From CAZZNQ01 sp964655775 (lineage in GTDB: Bacteria; Planctomycetota; Brocadiia; SM23-32): 61,444 nt of DNA. The stretch is taken from contig CAZZNQ010000013.1 in assembly GCA_964655775.1 (NCBI GenBank), forward strand, positions 1 to 61,444, in the 5' to 3' direction. Both the position numbers and the translations under genes were made by a program. Positions within the stretch are counted from its first letter, which is position 1. Every line of letters starts with the position of its first letter. This document shows positions 42,721-51,398 of this stretch, in pieces. The notes under the pieces were generated by a model. The model was not told where the DNA came from. It saw only the letters and a list, made by a program, of their open reading frames with translations, and searched no databases.

Positions 42721-43718
42721 GTGTTGCTCGCTCTGGGGTTCGCAGTCGTGGAACCGTACACGCGCGGGCGCACCCATCGGTCGATCAGCGGCGTGAACGT
42801 GTTCATCAGGATGATCGAGTAGGCGACGCCCTCCGGGTAGCCGCCGTAGCGGCGAATGACGGCGACCAGCACCCCCGCGCCTACGCCGAATATCACCCTC
42901 CCCTTCAACGTGAACGGCGTGGTGACCATGTCCGTGGCCATGAAGAACGCGCCGATAATGAGTCCGCCGGACAGGATGTGATAGAGGGGATCGCGCGCCC
43001 ACTGCGGAGTCCCCTCGCCCGTCGGCAGGATGAGCACGAGCACGAACACCGTGCCGACGTACGCCAGGGGAACCTGCCAGTCGATGATCTTGTAGGCGAT
43101 GAGGAAAGCCGCGCCGAGAAGGAGCGCGATCTTGCACGTCTCGCCCAGCGAGCCGGGCACGCCGTTGCCGAACAGCAGGTCCAGGTAGCTCCAGGACCCC
43201 GCCGAGCCCTCCTTCGCCAGGGGCGAGGCCATGCTGGTGGCGTCCACGGCGGCGCCCCAGAGCCGACGCGGCACCGCCCACTGCGACATGCTGACCTGCT
43301 GCGGATAGGCGAACTGCAGGAAGACGCGAGAAGCCAGCGCGGGGTTCCAGATGTTGTTGCCCAGTCCGCCGAAGGTGTGCTTGGCGACCGCGATGGCAAA
43401 CGCCGCGCCGACGACGTGGCAGTAGAGGGCGGCGTCCGCAGGGAGCACCATCGCCAGCAGCATGCCGGTCACGAACGCGCTCCCGTCCGCCGCATGATGG
43501 AGTTCCTTCTCCCGCATGCGCAGGCACAGCAACTCTGTCGCCTCGGCCGTTGCTACACTGACCACGTAAGCAAGCAGCGCCCGGGAACCGAAGAAATAGA
43601 CGCTGACCAGGGCGGCCGGCGTCAGCGCCGCGACCACGCGCCACATGATCTTGTCTATGGTGTCCGGATCCCGCAGGTGCGGGGAGGAGCCTACGATCAG
43701 CTGCGTATCTGTTGACAT
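42717..43718 (-). CDS. rnfD: Electron transport complex subunit RnfD
   Basis: A 333-residue membrane subunit of the NqrB/RnfD family with about nine helices. GGLGNNIWNPALASRVFL, EGVAYSIILMNTFTPLIDRW and GAFFMATDMVTTP are family motifs. The covalent-flavin site reads DATSMASPL: the usual attached Thr (x-A-T-P) is replaced by Ser. AGGAA precedes the ATG. 28 bp after rnfC, overlapping rnfG. Confidence 0.95.
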   Translation of the reverse strand: MSTDTQLIVGSSPHLRDPDTIDKIMWRVVAALTPAALVSVYFFGSRALLAYVVSVATAEATELLCLRMREKELHHAADGSAFVTGMLLAMVLPADAALYCHVVGAAFAIAVAKHTFGGLGNNIWNPALASRVFLQFAYPQQVSMSQWAVPRRLWGAAVDATSMASPLAKEGSAGSWSYLDLLFGNGVPGSLGETCKIALLLGAAFLIAYKIIDWQVPLAYVGTVFVLVLILPTGEGTPQWARDPLYHILSGGLIIGAFFMATDMVTTPFTLKGRVIFGVGAGVLVAVIRRYGGYPEGVAYSIILMNTFTPLIDRWVRPRVYGSTTANPRASNT

Positions 43719-43746
43719 GTCTGTTCCTGGGGGGCCGGTGTCTGTC

Positions 43747-45093
43747 TCAGCCGCCGGACTTCTGGCGGGCGAGTTTCTTGCGCAACTGAGTCTTGGTGAG
43801 CTTGACCATCTGCACGATGCGGCGATTGGCGGGGCATACGTAGGCGCAGCAGCCGCACTCCTTGCACTCCAGCACGTTCAGTTCTTCGGCGGCATCCCAA
43901 TCGTGGCGTTCCATCGCGATGCTCATCTCGCCGGGGGTCAGGCCCAGCGGGCAGTGCGCAACGCAGCGACCGCACCGGATGCAGTCGCGCTGAGGCGGCA
44001 TGACGTCCGCACGGCGCAGAAGGAGGCAGTTGTTGCCCTTTATCAAGGGCACTTCACTGACGCCCTGCGCGATGCCCATCATCGGCCCCCCGAGCACCAG
44101 CTGGCTGGCGCCCTCGCGGACACCTTGCCGCTCGAGGATGTCGGCCACGCTGGTGCCGATCCGCTCCACAAAGTTGCCGGGGTTCTCGATGCCGTCGCCG
44201 GTGACGGTAACGGCGCGCTCGATGAGGGGGATGCGGAAACGGATGGCGTCGCGAATGGCCAGCACGGTGGCGACATTGTGCACCAGCGCGCCCACGTCGC
44301 TGGGCAGCCCGCCTCCGCTGGGCACCTCACGGCCGCATATGGCAGTGATGATCTGCTGCTCGGAGCCCTGCGGGTAGTTGACCTTGAGCGGAACCACGCT
44401 GATGGACGACTCGCCGCTCGCCGCCTCCTGCAATGCCGCTATCGCGTCGGGCTTGTTCTCCTCGACGGCGATGTAGCCGTTTTGCGCGCCTACGATGTGC
44501 ATGACCATCCGCAGCCCTTCCACAAGCTGGGCGGTCTGTTCGAGCATAAGTCGGTGGTCGACCGTGACGTAGGGCTCGCACTCGGCGCCGTTGACGAACA
44601 CGTCCGTCACGGGCGTCTCGGCCGGCGGCCTGAGTTTTACGTGGCTGGGGAAGGTGGCGCCCCCGAGGCCGACGACGCCGCATTCCTTGACCGCCTCGAT
44701 CATGGCGTCGACGTCCATGGACGCCACGTCCTGCTGCTCGTTCATCTTGCGCGCCCATCGCTCGTTGCCGTCGTTCTCGATGACGACGGCGGTCGCACGG
44801 CCGCCGGTAACGCTGAAGATGCGCTGCTCAACGGCCTTCACGGTGCCGCTCACCGGAGAGTGCACGTTGGCGCTGATGAAGCCCTGGGCCTCGCCGATGA
44901 GCTGGCCCTTGCGCACGCGGTCCTTCGGCTCGACGACGGGCTTCGCCGGCGCGCCGATGTGCTGCGCCATCAGCACGGCCACCTCCGCGGGCGGCTCGGA
45001 GACCTGGATCGGCAGGTCGCACGTCCGGTCCTTGAAGTCGCCGGGATGCACGCCGCCGCGGGCAAACGTCTTGGTTTCGGATTGAGGAGACAT
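43747..45093 (-). CDS. rnfC: Electron transport complex subunit RnfC
   Basis: 448 residues from ATG 45093 with GGAGGA upstream. The NADH/FMN-binding NuoF-like domain contains GVVGLGGATFPSHVKL and VNGAECEPYVTVDHRLM. Two 4Fe-4S clusters are coordinated by CIRCGRCVAHCP and CKECGCCAYVCP near the C-terminus. RnfC oxidises NADH (or reduces NAD) and passes electrons to the rest of the complex. It comes 22 bp after the aminotransferase gene. Confidence 0.96.
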   Translation of the reverse strand: MSPQSETKTFARGGVHPGDFKDRTCDLPIQVSEPPAEVAVLMAQHIGAPAKPVVEPKDRVRKGQLIGEAQGFISANVHSPVSGTVKAVEQRIFSVTGGRATAVVIENDGNERWARKMNEQQDVASMDVDAMIEAVKECGVVGLGGATFPSHVKLRPPAETPVTDVFVNGAECEPYVTVDHRLMLEQTAQLVEGLRMVMHIVGAQNGYIAVEENKPDAIAALQEAASGESSISVVPLKVNYPQGSEQQIITAICGREVPSGGGLPSDVGALVHNVATVLAIRDAIRFRIPLIERAVTVTGDGIENPGNFVERIGTSVADILERQGVREGASQLVLGGPMMGIAQGVSEVPLIKGNNCLLLRRADVMPPQRDCIRCGRCVAHCPLGLTPGEMSIAMERHDWDAAEELNVLECKECGCCAYVCPANRRIVQMVKLTKTQLRKKLARQKSGG

Positions 45094-45115
45094 GCTTCCT
45101 CCGGTAAACGCAGTG

Positions 45116-46309
45116 TCAGGCCGGCGCCGGCAGCTTGAGTGCTCGACCGATCTGGCGGACGGCCTGCCGCAGGCGCAGCTTGTTCTCGACAATGGCCATT
45201 CGGACGAAGCCGTCCCCGCCGGGGCCAAATGCAGCACCGGGGGCGACCGCCACGTTCGCCTTCTCCAGCAGCATCAGCGCAAACTCCACAGAGCCCATCT
45301 CACGGTATTGCCGGGGAATGGGCGCCCAGGCGAACATGGTGCCCTTGGGCGGATCCACGGGCCAGCCCACGCGGTTCAGGCCGTGGCACAGAACGTCGCG
45401 ACGCTCCTGGTAGATCCTGGCCTGCTGCTCCACCTCGTCCATGCACTCCCGCAGCGCGATGATGCTGGCGATCTGCAGCGGCATGAAAAGGCCATAGTCA
45501 TAGTATCCCTTAAGGCGCGCCAGCCCCGCAACCACCTGCGCGTTGCCCACACAGAAGCCCACGCGCCAGCCCGCCATGTTGAAGCTCTTGGACATGGAGC
45601 TGAACTCGATGCCCACTTCCTTGGCGCCTTCCGCCTGCAGGAAGCTCGGCGCCCGATAGTCGTCGAAAGTGATCTTGCTGTAGGCGAAATCATGAATGAT
45701 GAGCAGATTGTGCTCGCGCGCGAACTCCACGGCGCGGCGGTAGAAGTCCAGGTCCACGGTCAGCGTCGTGGGGTTGTGGGGGAAGTTCAGCACCAGGAGC
45801 TTCGGCCGGGGGTTGATGGAAGGCACCAGTTCGTGCAGCCGGTCGAAGAACCCCTGGTCGGCACCGATGGGTGTCGTCACCACTGTGCCGCCGGCGAGCT
45901 CGATGGAGTAGATGTGCGGCGGGAAGGCGGGCGTGGGAACCACGGCGGTGTCGCCGCTTTCCACCAGCACCAGCGCCAGATGCGAGAGCCCCTCCTTGCT
46001 CCCGATGGTGCACATCACTTGGGTCTCGGGGTCGACACTCACTCCGTACTCTCGCTGGTAGTACCGGGCCACCTCGCGTTTCAGGTTGAAGATACCGTCG
46101 GCGCTGACGCTGTACCGATGGTTGCGCGGATCCTGGACCGCTTCGATCAGCTTGTCGGTGATGCGCTCGGGGGTGGGGTCGTTCGGGTTGCCCATGCCCA
46201 GGTCGATGATGTCCTCGCCGGACCGGCGCCGCTGCATCTTGATGGCGTTCAGTCTGCCGAATATGTAGTCGGGCAGTTTGCCCACCCGGCTCGCAAAGCT
46301 AATCTCCAT
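45116..46309 (-). CDS. Class I/II PLP aminotransferase, AlaC-like
   Basis: A 397-residue fold-type I aminotransferase. IIDLGMGNPNDPTPERI, GSKEGLSHLALVLVESGD, NFPHNPTT (Asn-Pro pair), IIHDFAYSKITFD and the PLP lysine in SSMSKSFNMAGWRVGF closely follow E. coli AlaC/YfdZ (alanine-glutamate transaminase). LL-diaminopimelate aminotransferase relatives are an alternative. The start overlaps the end of the SurA-like gene by 11 bp and has GGAGGG upstream. No obvious link with electron transport. Confidence 0.88.
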   Translation of the reverse strand: MEISFASRVGKLPDYIFGRLNAIKMQRRRSGEDIIDLGMGNPNDPTPERITDKLIEAVQDPRNHRYSVSADGIFNLKREVARYYQREYGVSVDPETQVMCTIGSKEGLSHLALVLVESGDTAVVPTPAFPPHIYSIELAGGTVVTTPIGADQGFFDRLHELVPSINPRPKLLVLNFPHNPTTLTVDLDFYRRAVEFAREHNLLIIHDFAYSKITFDDYRAPSFLQAEGAKEVGIEFSSMSKSFNMAGWRVGFCVGNAQVVAGLARLKGYYDYGLFMPLQIASIIALRECMDEVEQQARIYQERRDVLCHGLNRVGWPVDPPKGTMFAWAPIPRQYREMGSVEFALMLLEKANVAVAPGAAFGPGGDGFVRMAIVENKLRLRQAVRQIGRALKLPAPA

Positions 46310-48059
46310 CCGCGCCCTCCCCCAGCAGCACTTCCACGTCGGCCTCCGCCCTGAGTTTCAGCAGCAGAGCCTGGACGCGGAGCTTGGCTTTGCCTATGAA
46401 GACGCGCCGCTCGACCTCCTCGCGCACGCTTTCCAGCGCCGGCGCGTCCTCCGCCTCGCGCTTCTCCAGAAGCTGCACGACGTGATACGCGCCGGCCTGC
46501 GACACCGCGTCGCTGACCTGGCCTTCTTCCAGGCCACGGGCGACGGCGTGGTAGCCGTCCGACCAGTCCACGGTGACCGGGCCGACCAAGGCCCCGCCCA
46601 GTTCGGCCAGCGCATCGGGATTCGCTGCGACGGCGTCGAAGGTCAGTCCGCGCCCCAGTTCCTGCCGCAGGGCGGCTGCGGCGCCCTGCGTGCTGAACAC
46701 GGCTGCCCGAACCACCAGATCCTGCCCGTACCGCTCGCGATAGGCCTCCCGTATCTCTTCCTCAGTTACCTCCACTTGGTCCGCCACGAGCTTCTCGGCG
46801 AGCAGCGCCGCCCTCAGATCGTCGCGGTCCACGGCCTGGAGCACCAGCTCCTGCTTGGCGGCGCGCGCCTCCTTCTCGCTGGGGAACAGATCCTCAAGCT
46901 GCTCGGCGGAGCGTCCCAGCCGGGCGGCGCCGGTGCTGAATATCCTCTCGCTTATCAGGTCCATGCGCGCGTCGACCTCGGACTCCGGCAGCGTCACTCC
47001 CTGGCGGCGTGCCTCCTGCATGATCAGCACCCGGTCCAGGTACACGTCCAGCATTCGCTCGCCCGTCTCCTCCACCAGCGCGTCGGCCAGGTGCTCCATG
47101 GGCACGGGCTCACCGTTGACGTAGGCGGCGACATCGTCACCCATAACACGTCGGATGCTTGCCACAGGGGAGAGGTTCAGCACCACACAGGAGCCCTCGT
47201 TCAGTTCGCTCAACAGTACGTCCACCTGGCCCTCTGCCCGCTCGGCCAGCAGTTCCGCTCGCACGGCATCGCGGGCTTCCTCAAAGGTGCTCTCGGCGGG
47301 AATGAACTTGATGAGCCGGACAACGTGCCAGAAGCCGTCGACCTCACGCAACCTGATCTCACCGGGCTGCATCTCGCTCAGAAAGCGACCCCATTCGGAG
47401 TCGACCGGCACCGGGCCGAAACGGCCGTTGTACGGAATGCTCGCCCGGTCCACGGACACCTGGGTGACGGCCTCCGACCAGAGGTCGGGCTGGGCGTTGA
47501 GTAGGGACATGGTCTGCGCCGCCTCGCGGCGGGTGCGCAGCATGATGTGCGCGGCCACGAAGCGCGGCCCTCGGGTGCGGCGAAAATGCTCCCTGAGCGC
47601 CTCGTAGCTAAGGTCCAGCCGCGGCTCGAGAATGCGTTCGGACAGCAGCCGGGTCCGCAGTTCGCCGTCACGGATGTTCGCCTCCGCGTCGGCGCGAACC
47701 TGCTCCATGGTAGCGCCCTGCCGCTCAACCGCTGCCTTGAACTCCTCGGGTCCCAAGTGAAGCCCCCGGCCCGCCTCCGCGAGCCGCATGTCCGCCTCCA
47801 GGCGGCGCCTCTCGGCCAGATCACTGTCGGACACTTCAACGCCAAGTCGATGGGCTTCCTGCTCGATGAGGATCCGGTCGATGTAGGCGTCTATGCCGTT
47901 GGGTCCAACGCTGCGAGCCAGCGCCACACCCAGCTCACGCCGCGTGATCGGCTCGCCGTTCACGCGCGCGATGACCTCAGCACGCGCGGCCTGCGCGCAG
48001 GCCGCGACGCAGACCACGGCGGCTGCCACGAGCGTTTTGCGGAAGGCGATGGCAGACAT
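46299..48059 (-). CDS. Periplasmic SurA-like protein with two chaperone-parvulin modules
   Basis: About 586 residues from ATG 48059, with signal peptide VAAAVVCVAACAQAARA. Two halves repeat the same design. Each begins with a SurA_N-type segment (VIARVNGEPITRRELGVAL and AAYVNGEPVPMEHLADAL), then an IDRILIEQEAHRLGV or LDRVLIMQEARRQGV helix, then a parvulin-like region (AAHIMLRTRREA and RAAVFSTQGAAA). The parvulin regions are poorly conserved, so chaperone activity is more likely than prolyl isomerase. Probably helps fold outer-membrane proteins. Located inside the rnf operon, 41 bp after rnfA. Confidence 0.82.
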   Translation of the reverse strand: MSAIAFRKTLVAAAVVCVAACAQAARAEVIARVNGEPITRRELGVALARSVGPNGIDAYIDRILIEQEAHRLGVEVSDSDLAERRRLEADMRLAEAGRGLHLGPEEFKAAVERQGATMEQVRADAEANIRDGELRTRLLSERILEPRLDLSYEALREHFRRTRGPRFVAAHIMLRTRREAAQTMSLLNAQPDLWSEAVTQVSVDRASIPYNGRFGPVPVDSEWGRFLSEMQPGEIRLREVDGFWHVVRLIKFIPAESTFEEARDAVRAELLAERAEGQVDVLLSELNEGSCVVLNLSPVASIRRVMGDDVAAYVNGEPVPMEHLADALVEETGERMLDVYLDRVLIMQEARRQGVTLPESEVDARMDLISERIFSTGAARLGRSAEQLEDLFPSEKEARAAKQELVLQAVDRDDLRAALLAEKLVADQVEVTEEEIREAYRERYGQDLVVRAAVFSTQGAAAALRQELGRGLTFDAVAANPDALAELGGALVGPVTVDWSDGYHAVARGLEEGQVSDAVSQAGAYHVVQLLEKREAEDAPALESVREEVERRVFIGKAKLRVQALLLKLRAEADVEVLLGEGADGD

Positions 48060-48100
48060 CTTCAAGACCCGTCCAGGAGGCAATGAACCGCGAAAAAAGG

Positions 48101-48715
48101 TTAGACCATGCCCGTGAAACCGAGAAAAGCCATTGCCATGAACCCCGTGCAGATGAAGGCAATGGGCACGCCCTTAAGGGGGGCGGGAACGTCCGCTCTG
48201 GCTAGGCGCTCACGGACGCCGCTCATCAGCAGCATGGCGAGCGTGAAGCCCAGGCCCGCGCAGATGCCGCGCCAGGAGGCCGCGAACAGCCCGTCCGCAA
48301 AGGACATCCTGGCGAACTCGGCCGGGGCGTCCGTCGTGTTCAGCAGGGCCACGCCCATCACGGCGCAGTTTGTGGTGATCAGAGCCAGGTAGATGCCCAG
48401 CGCATCGTAGAGCGCGGGAAGCCGCGAACGCATGAACAGCTCCACCAACTGGACCAGCGAAGCGATCACCAGGATGAACATCGGCGTCTTGAGCGCCAGC
48501 ACCAGGCCCTTCTGCATCAGGAACCCGCGGTACAGGATGAACGTAACGAAACTGGCCAGGAACATCACGAACGTCACCGCCGCGCCCATGCCCAGCGCGC
48601 TCTCGGTTTTCTGCGTTACGCCGATGAACGGACAGAGCCCAAGGAACTTGGCCAGGACGAAGTTGGATACGAAGATGGCCGAGAATGCTATGGCGAAGAA
48701 CTGACCTATGCTCAT
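48101..48715 (-). CDS. rnfA: Electron transport complex subunit RnfA
   Basis: A 204-residue six-helix membrane protein of the RnfA/NqrE family. SNFVLAKFLGLCPFIGVT at the N-terminus contains the Cys thought to hold the membrane iron centre (C28), and LITTNCAVMGVALL carries the partner Cys. GAGGT precedes the ATG. 8 bp after rnfE. Confidence 0.96.
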   Translation of the reverse strand: MSIGQFFAIAFSAIFVSNFVLAKFLGLCPFIGVTQKTESALGMGAAVTFVMFLASFVTFILYRGFLMQKGLVLALKTPMFILVIASLVQLVELFMRSRLPALYDALGIYLALITTNCAVMGVALLNTTDAPAEFARMSFADGLFAASWRGICAGLGFTLAMLLMSGVRERLARADVPAPLKGVPIAFICTGFMAMAFLGFTGMV

Positions 48716-48723
48716 GCTGGACC

Positions 48724-49347
48724 TCAGGCGGCCGCCGGCCGCGCCTTAAGCCAGTTGAAAAGCCCCAGCAGCAGGCCGAGGGCTATGAAGGCTCCGGGCG
48801 CCTGGATCATGATGGCGGCCGGCACGTAACGAACCGGGAGCGACGTCGGCAGCCAGGGATAGCCCCAGATGGTGCCGTTGCCGATGATCTCGCGCACGGA
48901 AGCGACCACGCAGATGGCAAGCGTGAAGCCCATGCCGATGCCGATGGCGTCCAGCAGCGAGCGGAAGACGCCGTGATGGTAGCCGAAGGACTCCGCGCGA
49001 TAGAGAATGATGCAGTTGACCACGATCAGGGGGATGAATATGCCCAGGCTGTTGTTGATCTCGGTGGGCAGTTTTGCTTTGAAGACGATCTCCACCATGG
49101 TGACGAACGAAGCGATGATCACGATGAAGCAGGGGATGCGCACCTCGGCGGGGATGGTCTTGCGCAGCAACGACACCAGAACGTTCGAACAAACCAGCAC
49201 GAATATGACCGCGGCGCCCATCGCCACTGCGTTCTGTAAAGCCGTAGTCACTGCCAGCGTAGGACAAAGCCCGACCGCCAGAACAAACACGGCGTTCTGC
49301 TCGAACACGCCCTTGCCCAACTCGCCCAGGTAGGTCCTGTCAGCCAT
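48724..49347 (-). CDS. rnfE: Electron transport complex subunit RnfE
   Basis: 207 residues from ATG 49347 with GAGGAAATC just upstream. NAVFVLAVGLCPTLAVTTALQNAVAMG and LIVVNCIILYRAESF are typical RnfE/NqrD, again with one Cys in each half (C28, C112) for the shared iron-sulfur site with RnfA. Six helices. First gene of the operon, behind the promoter at 49388. Confidence 0.96.
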   Translation of the reverse strand: MADRTYLGELGKGVFEQNAVFVLAVGLCPTLAVTTALQNAVAMGAAVIFVLVCSNVLVSLLRKTIPAEVRIPCFIVIIASFVTMVEIVFKAKLPTEINNSLGIFIPLIVVNCIILYRAESFGYHHGVFRSLLDAIGIGMGFTLAICVVASVREIIGNGTIWGYPWLPTSLPVRYVPAAIMIQAPGAFIALGLLLGLFNWLKARPAAA

Positions 49348-49387
49348 GATTTCCTCGGAGGGAACAGCGCCGGAGAACGAAGACAAC

Positions 49388-49416
49388 ACTATATCAGAGA
49401 GCCGGCCGGCCAACAA
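49388..49416 (-). promoter_or_regulatory. Sigma-70 promoter of the rnf operon
   Basis: On the minus strand: TTGTTG (49416-49411), a 17-bp spacer, TATAGT (49393-49388). It lies 41 bp before the rnfE start and after the stop of the small membrane protein gene. Confidence 0.7.
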
Positions 49417-49427
49417 GTCACGCGGGC

Positions 49428-49826
49428 CTACAGAACGCCCAGGAACCGGGCCAGCAGGCCGAGGAAGTCCGCGCAAAGCAGGGCCGGCCAGAACACCCAG
49501 CAGAGCATGCCCGGATAAGTCATCTGGATGCAAAACGGCGCGAAGGCCATGTCCACCCAGAACAGAAAGAGCGTCAGCAGCGGCAGCCCGAGCAGCACCG
49601 CCAGCAGGGCCACCGTGAACGCGGCGCTCCAGGACCAGAACACACTGACCGTGGCCACGACGACGGTCGGCACGAAGGCTCCCCCACAGACCAGCATCGC
49701 CGCCTTGCGCTGCCGGGTGAAGGCAACGGCGGCGGCGGCCAGCAGGGCCAGAGAGAGCACGCTCATGTCCAGGGCCGGCATTTCTCGCGCCACCTCCAGG
49801 CAAGGGACGAAAGGCTCGGCCGCCAT
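49428..49826 (-). CDS. Small membrane protein, unknown function
   Basis: About 132 residues from ATG 49826. Four hydrophobic segments (about 21-36, 43-58, 60-84 and 108-128) and conserved-looking Trp/Phe/Cys residues (VFWSW, WVFWPALLCAD). There is no iron-sulfur or ferredoxin motif, so it is not RnfB. It lies just upstream of the rnf promoter and may or may not be part of that unit. Confidence 0.6.
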   Translation of the reverse strand: MAAEPFVPCLEVAREMPALDMSVLSLALLAAAAVAFTRQRKAAMLVCGGAFVPTVVVATVSVFWSWSAAFTVALLAVLLGLPLLTLFLFWVDMAFAPFCIQMTYPGMLCWVFWPALLCADFLGLLARFLGVL

Positions 49827-49874
49827 TCTAACCCAGCCGGCCGCGTGGGCAAACGCGCAGCGAGTAAGGGCGGC

Positions 49875-49903
49875 TTGAAATGCCCCCCGGGCAACGGTAG
49901 AAT
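49875..49903 (+). promoter_or_regulatory. Sigma-70 promoter of the SAM hydroxide adenosyltransferase gene
   Basis: TTGAAA (49875-49880), a 17-bp spacer, TAGAAT (49898-49903), 51 bp before the ATG at 49955. Confidence 0.75.
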
Positions 49904-49954
49904 CAGGCTGGTCGGGGGAAGGGAATCTGTCGGAATAGAGGCATTCCAGGAGCC

Positions 49955-50827
49955 ATGGCAAGGTTCGGTCTGGGAAAAAGCACACCGCCCGTGGTGCTGC
50001 TCACCGATTTCGGTTTTCGGGACAGCTACGTGGGCGTTATGAAGGGCGTGATCCGCAGCATCTGCCGCGGAACGGAGATCATCGATCTCTGCCACAACGT
50101 GATGCCGCAGGATGTCGCCGAAGCCGCGTTCGTGCTATCCTCCTCCTACCGCTACTTCCCCGAGGGCAGCATCTTCACCTGCGTGGTGGATCCAGGAGTG
50201 GGAACGGAACGGGCGATCCTGTGCCTGGAGGCCAACGACCAGGTGTTCCTGGCGCCCGACAACGGCCTGCTCAGCGTGATAGTGGAGGAATGCGGAAAGG
50301 CCGACCTGCGCGAAGTGACCGCAGAGGAGTACTTCCTGAAGAACCGAAGCACGACTTTCCACGGTCGCGACGTGTTCGCGCCGGTCGCCGCCCATCTTGC
50401 GGACGGCCTGGAGGTGGAGAAGCTGGGCTCGACCACGCGTCAACTGCAGAAACTCCGGCTTCCCAACCCGGTGCGAACAGCCGACGGGAGCCTTCGCGGC
50501 GAGATAATCTACATCGACCAGTTCGGCAACCTCATCACCAACATCCACCGGGCCACGCTGGGCCGCAGTTTCGGCGACGAGCAGGCGGAGGTCCGCGTGA
50601 ACGTGAAGCGGCGCCGGATAGACGGCATCGCCTCCGCCTACGACGAAGCCGAACCGGGCGAGTTGATTGCGCTGGTGGGAGGAACCGGCTACCTGGAAGT
50701 GGCAGTGAACAGGGGCTCGGCCGCCGACCTGCTGGGCTGCGACAAGGGGGACAGTGTGACCCTGGCGGTTTCCGGTGCGGGCGCGGACGAACAGGGCTTC
50801 CTCAGTGGCGCCTCATCAGAAGCATAG
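49955..50827 (+). CDS. SAM hydroxide adenosyltransferase (DUF62 family)
   Basis: A 290-residue enzyme of the chlorinase/fluorinase superfamily. VVLLTDFGFRDSYVGVMKGVI, VDPGVGTERA, APDNGLLS and the later STFHGRDVFAPVAAHLADG are diagnostic. The Asp-Arg-His arrangement expected for activating water (rather than halide) appears present: D19, R22-type and H137-region. The reaction splits SAM to adenosine and methionine. The 3' end overlaps the convergent gene by 26 bp. Confidence 0.92.
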   Translation: MARFGLGKSTPPVVLLTDFGFRDSYVGVMKGVIRSICRGTEIIDLCHNVMPQDVAEAAFVLSSSYRYFPEGSIFTCVVDPGVGTERAILCLEANDQVFLAPDNGLLSVIVEECGKADLREVTAEEYFLKNRSTTFHGRDVFAPVAAHLADGLEVEKLGSTTRQLQKLRLPNPVRTADGSLRGEIIYIDQFGNLITNIHRATLGRSFGDEQAEVRVNVKRRRIDGIASAYDEAEPGELIALVGGTGYLEVAVNRGSAADLLGCDKGDSVTLAVSGAGADEQGFLSGASSEA

Positions 50828-51350
50828 TGCGAAGTCCGGCGGCGCGCTTGTTGTTGATCCGCGTGGGGTACGCTGCTCTGCAGAGCCACACACCGTCGAT
50901 TCGCTCCATCTCCGCCCGCCATTCAGTTCGGAACGCGTTGCGCCTCAGCCCCATTGCCGAAGTGTCGACGTGCACCTGCAAGCTCGCACGCGTTCCACTC
51001 ACCTGTAGCTGCTCGATCACGTACGTCAGCCGCCCGACGGGGTCTCCTCGCAGGACGCGCCTCAGGAGCCTCCCCAGGCCGTCTCGGTCGATGCCGTCCT
51101 GGTAGAAGTAAGGAGACATGTGCTCCATCACGGCGTCCGCGTCCCCGTCCGCAACACCCCGCACCACGGCCTTTACAGTCGCCTCTATGCCCTCCCCCGA
51201 CCCCCGGTGAACAGTTGAGGCGAGCAGGAAGATGCCCGTGGAAAGGAGGATGATGACCAGAAGCGCCGCCTGAGGATGGCTTCTTGCGTTGGCAACCAAT
51301 GTCCGCCAGGCGTAGCCCAACCGGCCGCGTGCCGAGCCAGCGCTCGCCAT
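50802..51350 (-). CDS. Membrane-anchored NTF2-like protein, unknown function
   Basis: A 182-residue protein. A single helix (about residues 29-46) anchors it. The outer part (about 50-165) has the helix-rich start (VRGVADGDADAVMEHMSPYFYQDGIDRDGLGRLLRRVL) and strand pattern of a SnoaL/NTF2-like domain, ending in WLCRAAYP. No catalytic residues stand out. It lies 48 bp after the fused E1 gene and may share its transcript. Confidence 0.65.
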   Translation of the reverse strand: MASAGSARGRLGYAWRTLVANARSHPQAALLVIILLSTGIFLLASTVHRGSGEGIEATVKAVVRGVADGDADAVMEHMSPYFYQDGIDRDGLGRLLRRVLRGDPVGRLTYVIEQLQVSGTRASLQVHVDTSAMGLRRNAFRTEWRAEMERIDGVWLCRAAYPTRINNKRAAGLRTMLLMRRH

Positions 51351-51398
51351 GGCCGAACCCTCCCTATACGATTGCGCAAGCCGGGGGTCGCGTAGCGG

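Noticed and set aside
49428..49826. The missing rnfB
   Set aside because: The product is an all-hydrophobic small protein with no Cys clusters; RnfB needs several CxxCxxC motifs.
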